DNA of 64,000 nt from Blastopirellula sp. J2-11 (GCF_024584705.1 NZ_CP097384.1:868001-932000); one strand, 5' to 3'. Shown: positions 26,916 through 36,349, counted from the first letter of the stretch. Numbers and translations: made by a program. The notes: generated by a model not told the origin, from the letters alone.

Positions 26916-27701
26916 CTATTCAATCATGCACCAAGGCATCTTTTTGCGTAGGTCCTCGATCGCCGCTTGGCTGGTGGGCGTCCGCCGCAAGATCAGCTTT
27001 CGCAAATGGGTCAGCCGGCGAAAATCTTCCAGCCCCGCGTCGTTGATCTGCGTGTCGCTCGCGTCCAAGTACTCGAGCGATGGCGGCAAGCTATGGATCG
27101 CCGGGTTCGAGAATTCGGTATGGGCGAGGCAAAGCCAAGTCAGGCCCGGTTGATTGAGCCATGGCAGTTCTTGCTGCGACAACTGCACCCGTTTCATGCT
27201 TAGGCTATGAACTTCGATGTTGGCGAGTAGCTCGGCAATTTGCTGCTCCGAGATTTTTGAATCGTTCGTGATCAATGTAGGAAGCGTGTGCAGAGTCTGG
27301 ATCTTTTCCAAGACCGAGGGCAATTCTTTCGGGGGCAGTTTGTCGCTGGGACTCAGCGTCACGCGTTGGATGCGACGCAGCGCTCGGGCGCCGCCTAGCC
27401 AATCCAAGACAAAGGGAATCGTTGACTCACGCCAAATCGAACTCCTGTACTCAAGCCTTTCGAGCTTTCTCGAATTCGAAGGAACCGATCGGTAATGCGA
27501 CATTCCGACATTGCAATGCTCGGCGGAAAGCTCAGCGGCGATTTGCGCATGCCGCTCTCCTTCATTCAGAAGGGACATCATCCACGTCAGTCCGACGCAG
27601 CAGACGAAGATCAAAACCAAGAGCGTGCGCAAGCCAAAGCGCAGCCAGGGGCGGACTCTGGCGGAGACGTGATTTTCGGTCTCTTGGTCGCACTGCTTCA
27701 C
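26916..27701 (-). CDS. Membrane-anchored leucine-rich-repeat-like protein
   Basis: 261 residues. A positively charged N-terminus leads into one transmembrane helix (GLRTLLVLIFVCCVGLTWM, about residues 23-42). The rest is a leucine-rich-repeat-like domain, with TWLCLAHTEFSN, LEYLDASDTQINDAGLEDF and LRKLILRRTPTSQA spaced like repeats. The family is common in planctomycetes and unassigned. The soluble domain is probably extracytoplasmic or interacting; no catalytic residues are seen. Confidence 0.7.
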   Translation of the reverse strand: MKQCDQETENHVSARVRPWLRFGLRTLLVLIFVCCVGLTWMMSLLNEGERHAQIAAELSAEHCNVGMSHYRSVPSNSRKLERLEYRSSIWRESTIPFVLDWLGGARALRRIQRVTLSPSDKLPPKELPSVLEKIQTLHTLPTLITNDSKISEQQIAELLANIEVHSLSMKRVQLSQQELPWLNQPGLTWLCLAHTEFSNPAIHSLPPSLEYLDASDTQINDAGLEDFRRLTHLRKLILRRTPTSQAAIEDLRKKMPWCMIE

Positions 27702-27858
27702 AAGACCAATTCTCTCTCCCGAAGGGGACAGTCCGCGGCGATGGATCGCCAGTCCCTAATCTACTCGGCGGCGAATCTCTATCGCCACAATTTTGTCGAG
27801 CGATTTTCGCAATGGAGTGGTCGTGAGAGCGAACGACAGAAGAAGAATGAGCGGCGCT

Positions 27859-28122
27859 TTAGGCGTTCGTGCTAAAGCTGATTTCATGCACTTCCACCGT
27901 CTCATGCGATGGATCGAGTCGCGAATGAAGTTCGCCGCTAAGCGTCAGCAGGATCGGCAACGCTGCTTCTGAGGACGTACGCGGCTGGGGCTTTGAATTC
28001 CAATAGCCGCGGCAGCTGAACTTCGAAAGGCAGCCAGAGCAGGGACAGAACTCTATTCCGGCGTGATTCACTTGTTTCCCACAGAAATGGAACAAATGAT
28101 TACACGTGGATGTCTGGCTCAT
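27859..28122 (-). CDS. Small Cys-rich protein of unknown function
   Basis: 87 residues. The N-terminal half has at least six Cys and three His in CNHLFHFCGKQVNHAG and FCPCSGCLSKFSC, a pattern expected for a metal-binding knuckle. The C-terminal half (LSGELHSRLDPSHETVEVHE) is plain beta-rich. A strong GAAGGGAAG ribosome site precedes ATG 28122, which supports expression. The function is unknown. It lies about 160 bases upstream of the LRR gene on the same strand. Confidence 0.55.
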   Translation of the reverse strand: MSQTSTCNHLFHFCGKQVNHAGIEFCPCSGCLSKFSCRGYWNSKPQPRTSSEAALPILLTLSGELHSRLDPSHETVEVHEISFSTNA

Positions 28123-28388
28123 CGTCTTCCCTTCACGTTGGCGGGGGCCGGCTCGCGTTTAATCAGCAAGCTGGCTACTCATCTATAGCTCGCCAATTAG
28201 CGACTGCGCAGATCGCCCACCGATTTCTGCAAGTTGGCTTGCAGGGACTCGAATTGCCATAACGGCGATCATGCCGCTGGGGGAATCACAGAGAGCCGTT
28301 ATTGAGAGTGGGCCGCCACAAAAGAGGAGAAATTGTGCGACGAACATGGAGAATTGGTGCTACCCGGTGATGATTCGATTTCGCAGCT

Positions 28389-29882
28389 TTAGTGATTCTG
28401 CATCATCATCGGGGCCTTTTGGTAGGTCGCCAGATCGCCAAAGCGTTGAACGATCTCTGCAAAGATGGCGCCCTTGGGAATCTCTTCATCCGTTTCCATT
28501 ACGCGGTGATAGAGATCCGCCGGCAACACGCGCAGCGCCGTCATCAGTCCCATGATCGACATCGGCCAGGTCGTGCGCATCCCTTGCACTTCGCGGCGTG
28601 ACCAGATCGACTTCATGAACTCTTCGGACATCTGCATTCCTTTCATCCCTTGGGGGTAGCCAGGCGTATCGAAGCCGGGATCGGTATGCACGAAATCGAC
28701 CGCGGGTCGTTGCTCGAGATTCGCCAAAAAGGCGCTGACGTCGCTGTTTTGGCGAATGCGGGGGCCGGCTGGCCGGACCATATGATTCATCATGTGATGA
28801 ACCATGTGACAGTGAAACATCCAGTCGCCGGGGTTGTTGGCGACAAACTCGAACACGCTGGCTTGGGCGACGGCGATCAGCTCGGTATTGCGTGGAACCC
28901 AACTTGATTTTGGAGTTCGGGCGCCCTCGTGACCGGTCAGCCAAAACGTGTGCCCATGCAGGTGAATCGGATGATGCTGCATCGGCGAGAAGTTCATGAT
29001 CCGTACGCGGACGCGTTCGCCATGTTTGACGACCAGCGGTGTGGTGAAAGGGCCGCTGCGTCCGTTGATCGTGTGCCAGTTCCAATCCATCGACCACGAA
29101 TCGCTGATCGTTTGATTGGGTTGAATATGAAAGTTTTGAAAGATCAGCCCAAAGTCGCGATCGACCGGCGGATCGAAAACTTGGCGCGGGTGAACGATGA
29201 TCCAGCCGACCATCCCAAACGCTTCCTGCATCGCCACATGCGTGTGATAGAAGAAGGTCCCTTCTTCGTGGATGTCGAACTCATAGACATGCGTCTTGCC
29301 TGGCATGATCGGATTTTGCGTCAGCGTCATCGAACCGTCTTGCTGCACCGGCAGTTCAAAGCCGTGCCAGTGAACGGTCGTCTCTTCCGGCAATTCGTTA
29401 TGCACGATGATGCGAATGCGGTCTCCCTGGGTGACTTCGATCGTGGGGCCCGGGATCGAGCCGTTAAAGCCCCAGACGTCCATCGGGTAACCCGGCAAAA
29501 ATTCTCGCCGGACGTTTTGCGCGACCAGCTCGAACTGTTTGGCGCCATCCTTCATGACGTAAGGCAATTTCTCCAAATCGGGAGCAACAAACGGCGCTGG
29601 ACCATCAGCAATCGAGCGAAAGCCGGGGACCAGCTTGCCGATGTAGTAGTCGCCGTCGGGATTACTGCCGCGGCTCGGTTTGAAGCGCGAGAAGCCTTCG
29701 TATTCATCTGCAACCGCAGATTGGCCGGAGTGCGCATGCGCTGGCATCGGACTGGCGGGACCTGCGGCTTCTGGAGGCGGATTTTGTCCCAGCGCTTTGC
29801 CTGCGCTCAATGCGGCCGTTGCGGCGGCAATAGCGCTCCCTTTGAGAAACTGACGTCGCGGGGATGGAGTCGACTGGTCCAT
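28389..29882 (-). CDS. Tat-exported multicopper oxidase
   Basis: 497 residues with a twin-arginine signal (PSPRRQFLKGSAIAAA). Four copper-binding segments are visible in order: VHWHGFE and FYHTHVAMQ in domain 1, then HPIHLHGHTFW and WMFHCHMVHHMMNHM in the last domain. The T1-site Cys-His and following Met are in the final motif. The C-terminal 90 residues are Met-rich (MKGMQMSEEFMKSI), as in copper-handling oxidases. It oxidises a phenol or metal substrate with O2 outside the cytoplasm. It follows a TolC-like gene by 29 bases, suggesting copper resistance. Confidence 0.9.
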   Translation of the reverse strand: MDQSTPSPRRQFLKGSAIAAATAALSAGKALGQNPPPEAAGPASPMPAHAHSGQSAVADEYEGFSRFKPSRGSNPDGDYYIGKLVPGFRSIADGPAPFVAPDLEKLPYVMKDGAKQFELVAQNVRREFLPGYPMDVWGFNGSIPGPTIEVTQGDRIRIIVHNELPEETTVHWHGFELPVQQDGSMTLTQNPIMPGKTHVYEFDIHEEGTFFYHTHVAMQEAFGMVGWIIVHPRQVFDPPVDRDFGLIFQNFHIQPNQTISDSWSMDWNWHTINGRSGPFTTPLVVKHGERVRVRIMNFSPMQHHPIHLHGHTFWLTGHEGARTPKSSWVPRNTELIAVAQASVFEFVANNPGDWMFHCHMVHHMMNHMVRPAGPRIRQNSDVSAFLANLEQRPAVDFVHTDPGFDTPGYPQGMKGMQMSEEFMKSIWSRREVQGMRTTWPMSIMGLMTALRVLPADLYHRVMETDEEIPKGAIFAEIVQRFGDLATYQKAPMMMQNH

Positions 29883-29911
29883 AGCGGAAACTCGTCAATG
29901 AGAGGATGTGC

Positions 29912-31327
29912 TTAGCGCGGATGAGGAGTCGCGTCGATGTGCCCTGTCGGCGTCGGGCTGGGCGCCGCGTTGAGCCCGCCGTGCAACAAGTATCCGTCGA
30001 TCAGTATCTCACTTGTCCGTTTCTGCAGCAAATGATCGATCAGTTCAATCCGGCGCTGCGTGAAATCGTGATAGGCGTGCAGCACGTTGGGCCACTCTTC
30101 GCGCCGGGCCTGGTAGCTTTTCAGCGACGTTTCGTAGGCCGACTTTAGCTCCGGCAGCACGATCTCTTCGTAAGTGAGCACATGCTGCATGGCGCTTAAG
30201 TAATGTTCGTATTGTTCCGCCAATTTCATGCGCAATTGCATCTCGACGCGCCGAATTTCATTCTGTTGACGCGAATAGTCCGATCGGGCCTGGCGAATGG
30301 TGCCTTGATTTCGATCGTAAATTGGCAATTCGACCATCACGTTCAAGGCCGCGGTTGCATCCGAAGTTTCAAAGTTGTAGCCAGGTCCGCCGCCGACGAC
30401 GACATCCGGCACCCACTGGACATTTTCGCGCGAGACGGTGATGCGATCCTCACGCAGTTTCGAGTGGGCGGCGAGGATCTCGGGACTTTCGCGCAGGATC
30501 CGCTCATAGGCCAGATCAAACTCAATCAGGCCAGCTTGGATCGCCAGATCGCCGACCAGCGGTTGATACGGCAGGTCGACGCCGACCAAGGCGCCGAGTT
30601 GAAAGAACTCGCGTCGGATCCGATTTTCGGCTTGGAGTAGGGCCAATTGTTCGCGGCGGAGAGACGCGTTGGCTTTGTGCAGATCGACTTGATTCGCCTG
30701 ACCCAGGTTGAACATCTCGCGCGTCGTCACCAGATGGTCTTCGGCCGTCTTCAGCAGTTCCTTTTGCAACGTGAGAATCTGCTGCGCGGCGAGCGTTTTG
30801 GCGAAGTGCAGGCGGACATCATTGCAAACGCGAAACTGCTGGGCGACCGCTTGATGCTCGGCTACTTTGGCGCGCTGCAGGTATTTGTCGCGGCTGATCT
30901 GCAGCTTGTTGGCGGTGACGAATCGCTGTTGGAGCTTAGCGCCTTGCCATTCGCCGGCCGTTCCTTCGACGCCGATATTTTCGGCCACGTAGGCCAGCGT
31001 TGGATTCGGATAAAGTCCGGCTTGCTGCGCTTTGGCCAGCGCCCCGGTGATTTGATACTGAGCTTGCAGGATCGTCGGATTATTGCGAGCCGCCAGGTCG
31101 AGCAGTTGCTCGAGCGTCAAGTTTTCCGGAGCGCTGTCTGGCGCCAGATCGTTCCAGCGAATCCCGGTCGCGACCGTAGAGAGACCATCGTCCGGCGGCG
31201 ATGTGAGCAGCATCCCCGGCGTGGTTGGACTCGTCGGAGAAACCGTCTGGCCCCATGCTAGCGACACGCAGCTGCTGCAGACAAGAATGCCGGCAAACCA
31301 ACTTGTGGATTTACGATAGCGAAACAT
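29912..31327 (-). CDS. TolC-family outer-membrane efflux protein
   Basis: 471 residues. Signal peptide (KSTSWFAGILVCSSCVSLAWG), then two outer-membrane-efflux repeats with long coiled-coil helices such as LQKELLKTAEDHLVTTREMF. LDLAARNNPTILQAQ near residue 80 is the usual start of TolC-like domains. It should form a trimeric channel across the outer membrane. ATG 31327 is chosen because the signal begins there; the longer frame adds 26 residues. The adjacent multicopper oxidase gene, 29 bases downstream, points to metal export. No inner-membrane pump or periplasmic adaptor gene is next to it. Confidence 0.85.
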   Translation of the reverse strand: MFRYRKSTSWFAGILVCSSCVSLAWGQTVSPTSPTTPGMLLTSPPDDGLSTVATGIRWNDLAPDSAPENLTLEQLLDLAARNNPTILQAQYQITGALAKAQQAGLYPNPTLAYVAENIGVEGTAGEWQGAKLQQRFVTANKLQISRDKYLQRAKVAEHQAVAQQFRVCNDVRLHFAKTLAAQQILTLQKELLKTAEDHLVTTREMFNLGQANQVDLHKANASLRREQLALLQAENRIRREFFQLGALVGVDLPYQPLVGDLAIQAGLIEFDLAYERILRESPEILAAHSKLREDRITVSRENVQWVPDVVVGGGPGYNFETSDATAALNVMVELPIYDRNQGTIRQARSDYSRQQNEIRRVEMQLRMKLAEQYEHYLSAMQHVLTYEEIVLPELKSAYETSLKSYQARREEWPNVLHAYHDFTQRRIELIDHLLQKRTSEILIDGYLLHGGLNAAPSPTPTGHIDATPHPR

Positions 31328-31502
31328 GAGGAAGTCAACGCGAAAGGCGAACGGAATCGGCACATCGTAAAAGATCGTCCAATCCGAACTCTCGCATTGC
31401 CGCACTTCACCATTTCAACGAACGCAAAACGGGGAAATGCCCAACTTTGACGACTAAGCAAAAGACATAAGCCTGTTTGCGTGCTAGCCATTGGGCATTT
31501 TT

Positions 31503-31940
31503 TTAAACCCCTGTTTGCCGATTGACCAAATCGTGGGTAATCGCTGAGAAGACGTCGCGCAACCGATCGAACTCGCGATCTTCTCCCTGGAACATCACCA
31601 GCACTTTAGCGCCGGCGAAGTCGAACGCGCGGACTTGGGCTTGGACCAGCATGTCCAAGCAATAGAAGTGCATGTTGCAGCCGAACGTTTCGTAGCCGGC
31701 GAACGTTTCGGTGGTCGTTTCGTACTCGAAATCGTCGTAAGTCTCGTCCATCGCGGCGACGACGGCGTCGACCGCTTCCTGCAGTTCGGTCTCGCTAGGA
31801 TGGACCGTAACGTTCCAAAAAGCGTCGCTGGGGCTGTAGACCGAGGTCGAGCGCGGCCACTCTTGGGCCTGCTCTTCGACCAGCTTCCAGTTCTCTGGAT
31901 AGGAGAAACTGATCCCAAAATTTTCGTAAACAGCCGCCAT
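31503..31940 (-). CDS. Small DcrB/PsbP-like protein
   Basis: 145 residues, soluble, without a signal peptide. FGISFSYPENWKLVEE at the N-terminus resembles the Mog1/PsbP-like or DcrB fold, in which a folded beta domain opens with a phrase of this kind. VLVMFQGEDREFDRLRDVF near the end closes it. Similar proteins in bacteria have no firm function. It lies 175 bases upstream of the TolC gene on the same strand, with no evident regulatory site. Confidence 0.6.
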   Translation of the reverse strand: MAAVYENFGISFSYPENWKLVEEQAQEWPRSTSVYSPSDAFWNVTVHPSETELQEAVDAVVAAMDETYDDFEYETTTETFAGYETFGCNMHFYCLDMLVQAQVRAFDFAGAKVLVMFQGEDREFDRLRDVFSAITHDLVNRQTGV

Positions 31941-32148
31941 CAGCAGGGCTCCCAGCGATTTTTTGTTCTCTAAACACCCGATTTTACCGTTCTGCGCGAG
32001 AAACGTAACCGGCGCCGCTCTGGCTGGACGAAGCAGGTTTTGATATCGTTCGACGCCTATATCTCTTTACCCCTCCGATTTACCGCTTATGACGCGGCTT
32101 TTTGGCAATCGCAGAAACCGAATTCCGTACGATTTTCGTGCGCTGGTC

Positions 32149-33036
32149 ATGCTGCGCCTGGTCTTGGGGTGCTTGCTGCTAGCATTAAGCGGCTGTGCGG
32201 CCTTCTCGCGGCAGACCGCCGCACATCAACGTGTGGTCAACGGCCGGCAACTTGCCCAGCAGGGGGTCGACGCTCTCCAACGCGGCGATATTGAGCGAGC
32301 CGAGACCTTGCTGGCCAAAGCGAAAAAGGCCTGTCCGGTCGATGTGCATACTCGGTCGCAATACGCCGAGGCGCTCCATCGCAAAGGGGATATCGACGGC
32401 GCGATCGTCGAAATGAAGGAGGCGATTCGCATCTCGGGGGATGACGCCAACATGATGGTTCGGCTGGGACGCATTTATTATCGAGCAGGACGTCTCCCTG
32501 AAGCCGATCAGCAGGCGCAACAGACCATCGCCAAATATCCGCGGTGCGCTGACGCCTGGCTGTTGGCTGGCGATCTGGCCGAGAATCGCCAAGATTGGCA
32601 AGACGCCGAGTCGTGCTACTTGCGGTGCGCCTCGTTCGCAGAAGATGTGACGCCGGTCCTTATTCGCCTGGCTCGGGCCCAACGCCAACTGTCGCAGCCA
32701 GATCGTTCGTTAGCATGTCTGACACGCGCCGAACGAGCCTATCCCCTGGGAGAAGCTCCGTTGGAGTTGCTCATCGAACAAGGGCTGACGCTGCAAGCGG
32801 CTGGTCGTTACGAAGCGGCCGCCGACCATCTAATTGCGGCGATGGAGAAGGGGGCGCCTGACCCCGAACTGATGTCGCGATTGGCGCAATGCGAACTCGC
32901 TGCGGGTCGGATCGCCCGGGCAGAGTGGGCTTTGCGGCAAACCTTATCGATGGATCCGCAAAATGTCCGTGGGCGCGAGATCGCCGCAGAAATCCCCCTT
33001 GCCCGGCAGCGAATGGGGCAGACGCTGCAGCGTTAA
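32149..33036 (+). CDS. TPR-repeat lipoprotein
   Basis: 295 residues with lipobox LLALSGC in the signal MLRLVLGCLLLALSGC. The mature protein is made of tetratricopeptide-like helix pairs, for example AQQGVDALQRGDIERAETLL, QYAEALHRKGDIDGAIVEM and VRLGRIYYRAGRLPEADQQ. It likely acts as a scaffold in the envelope. ATG 32149 gives a textbook lipoprotein signal; an in-frame ATG at 32089 would add 20 basic residues. Neither has a strong ribosome site, so the choice is tentative. Confidence 0.75.
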   Translation: MLRLVLGCLLLALSGCAAFSRQTAAHQRVVNGRQLAQQGVDALQRGDIERAETLLAKAKKACPVDVHTRSQYAEALHRKGDIDGAIVEMKEAIRISGDDANMMVRLGRIYYRAGRLPEADQQAQQTIAKYPRCADAWLLAGDLAENRQDWQDAESCYLRCASFAEDVTPVLIRLARAQRQLSQPDRSLACLTRAERAYPLGEAPLELLIEQGLTLQAAGRYEAAADHLIAAMEKGAPDPELMSRLAQCELAAGRIARAEWALRQTLSMDPQNVRGREIAAEIPLARQRMGQTLQR

Positions 33037-33198
33037 TCGTACAATCGTTAGGATCGCTACGACCCAACCCCGGTTGCGCCACATGTGGGAAGCGTAACGT
33101 CTTCCAGGCGTTTGACAAGCGTTGGAACGGTCCTACGTTATCCGTAGATGCGCCGAAGTTGGCGAGTTATTTCTGACACGGGAAACCGGGGCTTTATT

Positions 33199-33423
33199 AT
33201 GTCGCATGTGCTCGACGCGAACTTTGTGGATCGGCGTGACCCGAATCGACAAACGTCGCAGCAACTCGAACGTCGCCAATTTACCAACAGTCATAGCGAA
33301 CTGTCGGATGCGGCGCGTGAGATTGCAGACGCGATTGACGGCTACAAAATCCAGCATCGACGTCGGTTCGTGACTTACGAAGAGATCTTCCAGGTAATCG
33401 AGTCGCTGGGCTATCACAAATAG
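33199..33423 (+). CDS. Small conserved-looking protein, unknown function
   Basis: 74 residues, charged and soluble (MSHVLDANFVDRRDPN at the start). No motif is recognised. ATG 33199 is preferred over 33148 because the longer form adds an unrelated leader. The gene ends 15 bases before the converging stop of the second CNNM gene. Confidence 0.5.
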   Translation: MSHVLDANFVDRRDPNRQTSQQLERRQFTNSHSELSDAAREIADAIDGYKIQHRRRFVTYEEIFQVIESLGYHK

Positions 33424-33438
33424 TCAGCGACCTTCACT

Positions 33439-34407
33439 TTAGCTTTCGCTATACAAGATCGGCCGCATTAGTTGGTCGAGAGTGACGATACCGAGCGTCT
33501 TGCCGTCACGCGCTTTGACAACGGCCATACTTTCTCCGCTGCTTTGCATCCGGAGCAACGCCGCAATTTGCGTATCGCTACCGGCGACCACCGGCAGTAC
33601 GCGATACGATTGAATTGTCTTCTCCGGCGTTAGAATCAAGTCGCAAGTTCGTACGTAACCGATTACGTCATTCTTGCCAGCCGCTTTTGTCGCTACCGGC
33701 AATGCCGTGATCTTGTTCTTTTTCGCATAGGCCAGCGCTGACGTTTTATCGGCGCCGACAATCGCCACATGCGTTCGAGCCAAGGGAAGCGCCAAAGCGC
33801 CGACCGATTGATTCGCCACGGCGAACAACCCTTGCGCGAGTCGTCGTTGTCCGGCGTTTAAGAGTCCCGCTTCGCCCCCTTCGTCCAGCACGTCTTCCAG
33901 TTCCTTACGGGCCAACTGCAAGCGAACTTGCGTGGGCGATTCGCCCAGCAGCCACTGCAGCGCTTGCCCCATGATCCACAGCACGGCGGCGAACGGAGCG
34001 AACAGAATTGTGCAGAGAAAGAACAACGGGCTGCCGCGCAGCAGCAGCTTGTTGGGAGCATGAAAAAACAGGTTCTTCGGCAACGACTCTCCATAGACGA
34101 ACAACACCGGAGCCAGCAGCGTGGGCAACGCCAATTCGGCCGTCGAGTTGCCTGGGAAAAGCCTGCCTGCGGCCAACACGATCGAGAGCGAAACCAAATA
34201 GTTGGCCAGGTTGTTGCCGATCAGCGTGGTCGCCACAAACAGCGCCGGGTGATTGGTGAGAAACAACAGGAACTTCGCCAAAAATTTGCCGTCCAGCGCA
34301 TCCAACACCAGGCGAATGCGAGTCACCCGATAAAAGCCGGTTTCGGTGCCGCTGAAAAAGGCCGAAAGGAAAACCGCGAACACGAACAAGGCGACGATCC
34401 AGATCAT
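33439..34407 (-). CDS. CNNM/CorC-type transport protein without CorC tail
   Basis: 322 residues. The DUF21/CNNM membrane domain opens the protein (FSGTETGFYRVTRIRLVL, four helices to about residue 160), then a pair of CBS-like domains (LPLARTHVAIVGADKTSALAY and NDVIGYVRTCDLI). It lacks the C-terminal CorC_HlyC domain found in its neighbour, so it is a shortened paralogue. The family is associated with Mg2+ or Co2+ homeostasis. Its ATG overlaps the stop of the upstream paralogue by 4 bases (ATGA), so the two are translationally coupled. Confidence 0.85.
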   Translation of the reverse strand: MIWIVALFVFAVFLSAFFSGTETGFYRVTRIRLVLDALDGKFLAKFLLFLTNHPALFVATTLIGNNLANYLVSLSIVLAAGRLFPGNSTAELALPTLLAPVLFVYGESLPKNLFFHAPNKLLLRGSPLFFLCTILFAPFAAVLWIMGQALQWLLGESPTQVRLQLARKELEDVLDEGGEAGLLNAGQRRLAQGLFAVANQSVGALALPLARTHVAIVGADKTSALAYAKKNKITALPVATKAAGKNDVIGYVRTCDLILTPEKTIQSYRVLPVVAGSDTQIAALLRMQSSGESMAVVKARDGKTLGIVTLDQLMRPILYSES

Positions 34408-35669
34408 AACGACTCTTCCTCTCTTTCAAACAAAGAGAGACGCACGATCGGTTGGCCGCGCAGCGGAACGGAGACGACATGAAAGTGAAACGGTCCCCAG
34501 GTCACTTCGTCGCCTGGTTCCGGCAGTTGCTCTAGTTCCTCGTGCAGCAAGCCGTTGACCGTGGTCGGGCGAATCGACGGGACTTCGGCGCCGAAACGTT
34601 TCGCCAAGCGTCGTAAGCTGGTCATGCCGGGAATTAGCCAAACGCCTGGCTCGACCTGCTCGAACGTTTGACGATGCAGCAGACGTTCGCTGCGGCCGGA
34701 ATGGTACGAGAAGATCGCTTCGGCCGCGTCGCTAAGCGTCAGCACGCCGATCACTTCTCCCAACTCATTCACGATTGCGGCGACTTCGCGCTGCCGCGTA
34801 ATCATCTGCTGCAGTACGACCGCCGCTTTGGTGCACCAGGGAGCATACAGCACCGGCGATGCGAGCCGCTCCAGGTTCTCTTCCGGCAACTCGGTCGCCG
34901 TCATCAGGTTGAACGCGCCGGCGACATCTTCCGAGTCTGGTTCCGTCACCAGCAGATAGCCGCTCGGCGGTACTTCTCCCGCGAGGTCGGCTCGAGAGAC
35001 CGGCGGCCGGAACGTTCGATATTGGCGACGGGGTCGCATCAGCTCGTTCACCGTCAGGTCCGACAGCGAAACGATGTTTTGCAACGCGACTTGTTCTTGC
35101 TCCAGCAGCGCGGCGTTCTCAGTCGAAAACACAATCGCTCGCTCGAGGTCGGAGACTTGCAGATAAGGTTCCGGCTTGAAGCCGGGCCAAATCAGCCGAC
35201 GTGACAGCGTAATCACGGTCCGCAACAGCGGCAGAATCGGATCGGCCGCTTTGACCGCCAATGCGACCGGCAGCGCTAACAGCGTCGCGATCACCGGAGC
35301 CCGCAAGACGGCGAAACTTTTCGGCAGCATCTCACTCGAGAAGATGATCACCATCAGTGATCCGGCGGCGAACCCGGCTGCGGCGGCGCCGCCAAATTCT
35401 CTTTCGATCCGAATACCGACGACCGACGCCAGACTGAAGTAGAGAACGTTGACGACCAGATTCCAGAAGAGGACGGCCGAGAGTAAGCGATCGGGGTCGT
35501 TCAGCAGTTGGGCGGCGATTTGCTGCGTGCTGCTGCCGGCGGCGAGCTTCCGCCGGTCCTCGATCTTGAGATAGAAGAAGGCCGCTTCGGCCGCGGAAAA
35601 AATTCCGGAAAGCGCAAGCAACGCCGCCATGAAGATCAACCACGGCGTGATCGCCGTCATTAATTCCAT
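34404..35669 (-). CDS. CNNM/CorC-type transport protein (hemolysin C-like)
   Basis: 421 residues, full-length: DUF21/CNNM membrane domain (FSAAEAAFFYLKIEDRRK), paired CBS domains (LVTEPDSEDVAGAFNLM and REVAAIVNELGEVIGVLTL) and a C-terminal CorC_HlyC domain (VNGLLHEELEQLPEPGDEV, FHFHVVSVPLRG). The family contributes to Mg2+/Co2+ export or leak protection. First gene of a two-gene unit with the shorter paralogue. Upstream lies a tandem repeat array rather than a normal promoter region. Confidence 0.88.
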   Translation of the reverse strand: MELMTAITPWLIFMAALLALSGIFSAAEAAFFYLKIEDRRKLAAGSSTQQIAAQLLNDPDRLLSAVLFWNLVVNVLYFSLASVVGIRIEREFGGAAAAGFAAGSLMVIIFSSEMLPKSFAVLRAPVIATLLALPVALAVKAADPILPLLRTVITLSRRLIWPGFKPEPYLQVSDLERAIVFSTENAALLEQEQVALQNIVSLSDLTVNELMRPRRQYRTFRPPVSRADLAGEVPPSGYLLVTEPDSEDVAGAFNLMTATELPEENLERLASPVLYAPWCTKAAVVLQQMITRQREVAAIVNELGEVIGVLTLSDAAEAIFSYHSGRSERLLHRQTFEQVEPGVWLIPGMTSLRRLAKRFGAEVPSIRPTTVNGLLHEELEQLPEPGDEVTWGPFHFHVVSVPLRGQPIVRLSLFEREEESL

Positions 35670-35777
35670 GAGCAGTCTCCAGCTTCTTGCAGCGGCGCAT
35701 TTTGAAGTCGCAGTCGCCGATTTCTCTTCGTAGCCCGTTGCGCGAGTTTTGAAGTTGCGCTTTTTCGAACCGATTGA

Positions 35778-35875
35778 ACACTAGCCCGTTGCGCCAGCGA
35801 GGGAATGCGGCTCGCCACTTCAAACCGTGTTAGGATCGCCAACCCTATTCCCTCGCTGGCGCAACGGGCTAGTGT
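35778..35875. repeat. 29-bp perfect inverted repeat around a 40-base loop
   Basis: Left arm 35778-35806, right arm 35847-35875, perfectly complementary over 29 bases by eye. The loop contains GGCTCGCCACTTCAAACC. Later units keep the inner 16 bp of the stem (GCGCCAGCGAGGGAAT with its complement). A very stable hairpin would form in either transcript. Confidence 0.85.
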
Positions 35876-36349
35876 GACGATTTTCGGTTGATTCTGACCC
35901 TGTCTTACCGTTCTGCTTCCGGGTCCAACACTTTCTGAATTGCCAAATGGCGCAACTTCAAACTGCGCCAGCGAGGGAATGCGGCTCGCCACTTCAAACC
36001 GTGTTAGGATCGCCAACCCTATTCCCTCGCTGGCGCAACGGGCTAGTGTGACGATTTTCGGTTGATTCTGACCCTGTCTTACCGTTCTGCTTTCGGGTTC
36101 AACACTTTCTGAATTGCCAAATAGCGCAACTTCAAACTGCGCCAGCGAGGGAATGCGGCTCGCCACTTCAAACCGTGTTAGGATCGCCAACCCTTTTCCC
36201 TCGCTGGCGCAACGGGCTAGTGTGACGATTTTCGGTTGATTCTGACCCTGTCTTACCGTTCTGCTTCCGGGTTCAACACTTTCTGAATTGCCAAATGGCG
36301 CAACTTCAAACTGCGCCAGCGAGCGGAAATCGCTCGGCCATTCAAAGTT
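35827..36349. repeat. 174-bp tandem repeat array, three units
   Basis: Unit starts are at 35827, 36001 and 36175, a constant period of 174 bases; the landmark is GTGTTAGGATCGCC. Units 1 and 2 differ at only a few positions; unit 3 diverges after about 36322. Each unit contains the complementary arms of a hairpin spanning the unit boundary. Identity was judged by eye. Confidence 0.85.

Noticed and set aside
28929-29915. 328-codon plus-strand frame
   Set aside because: Antisense to the multicopper oxidase; its residues show no family pattern.
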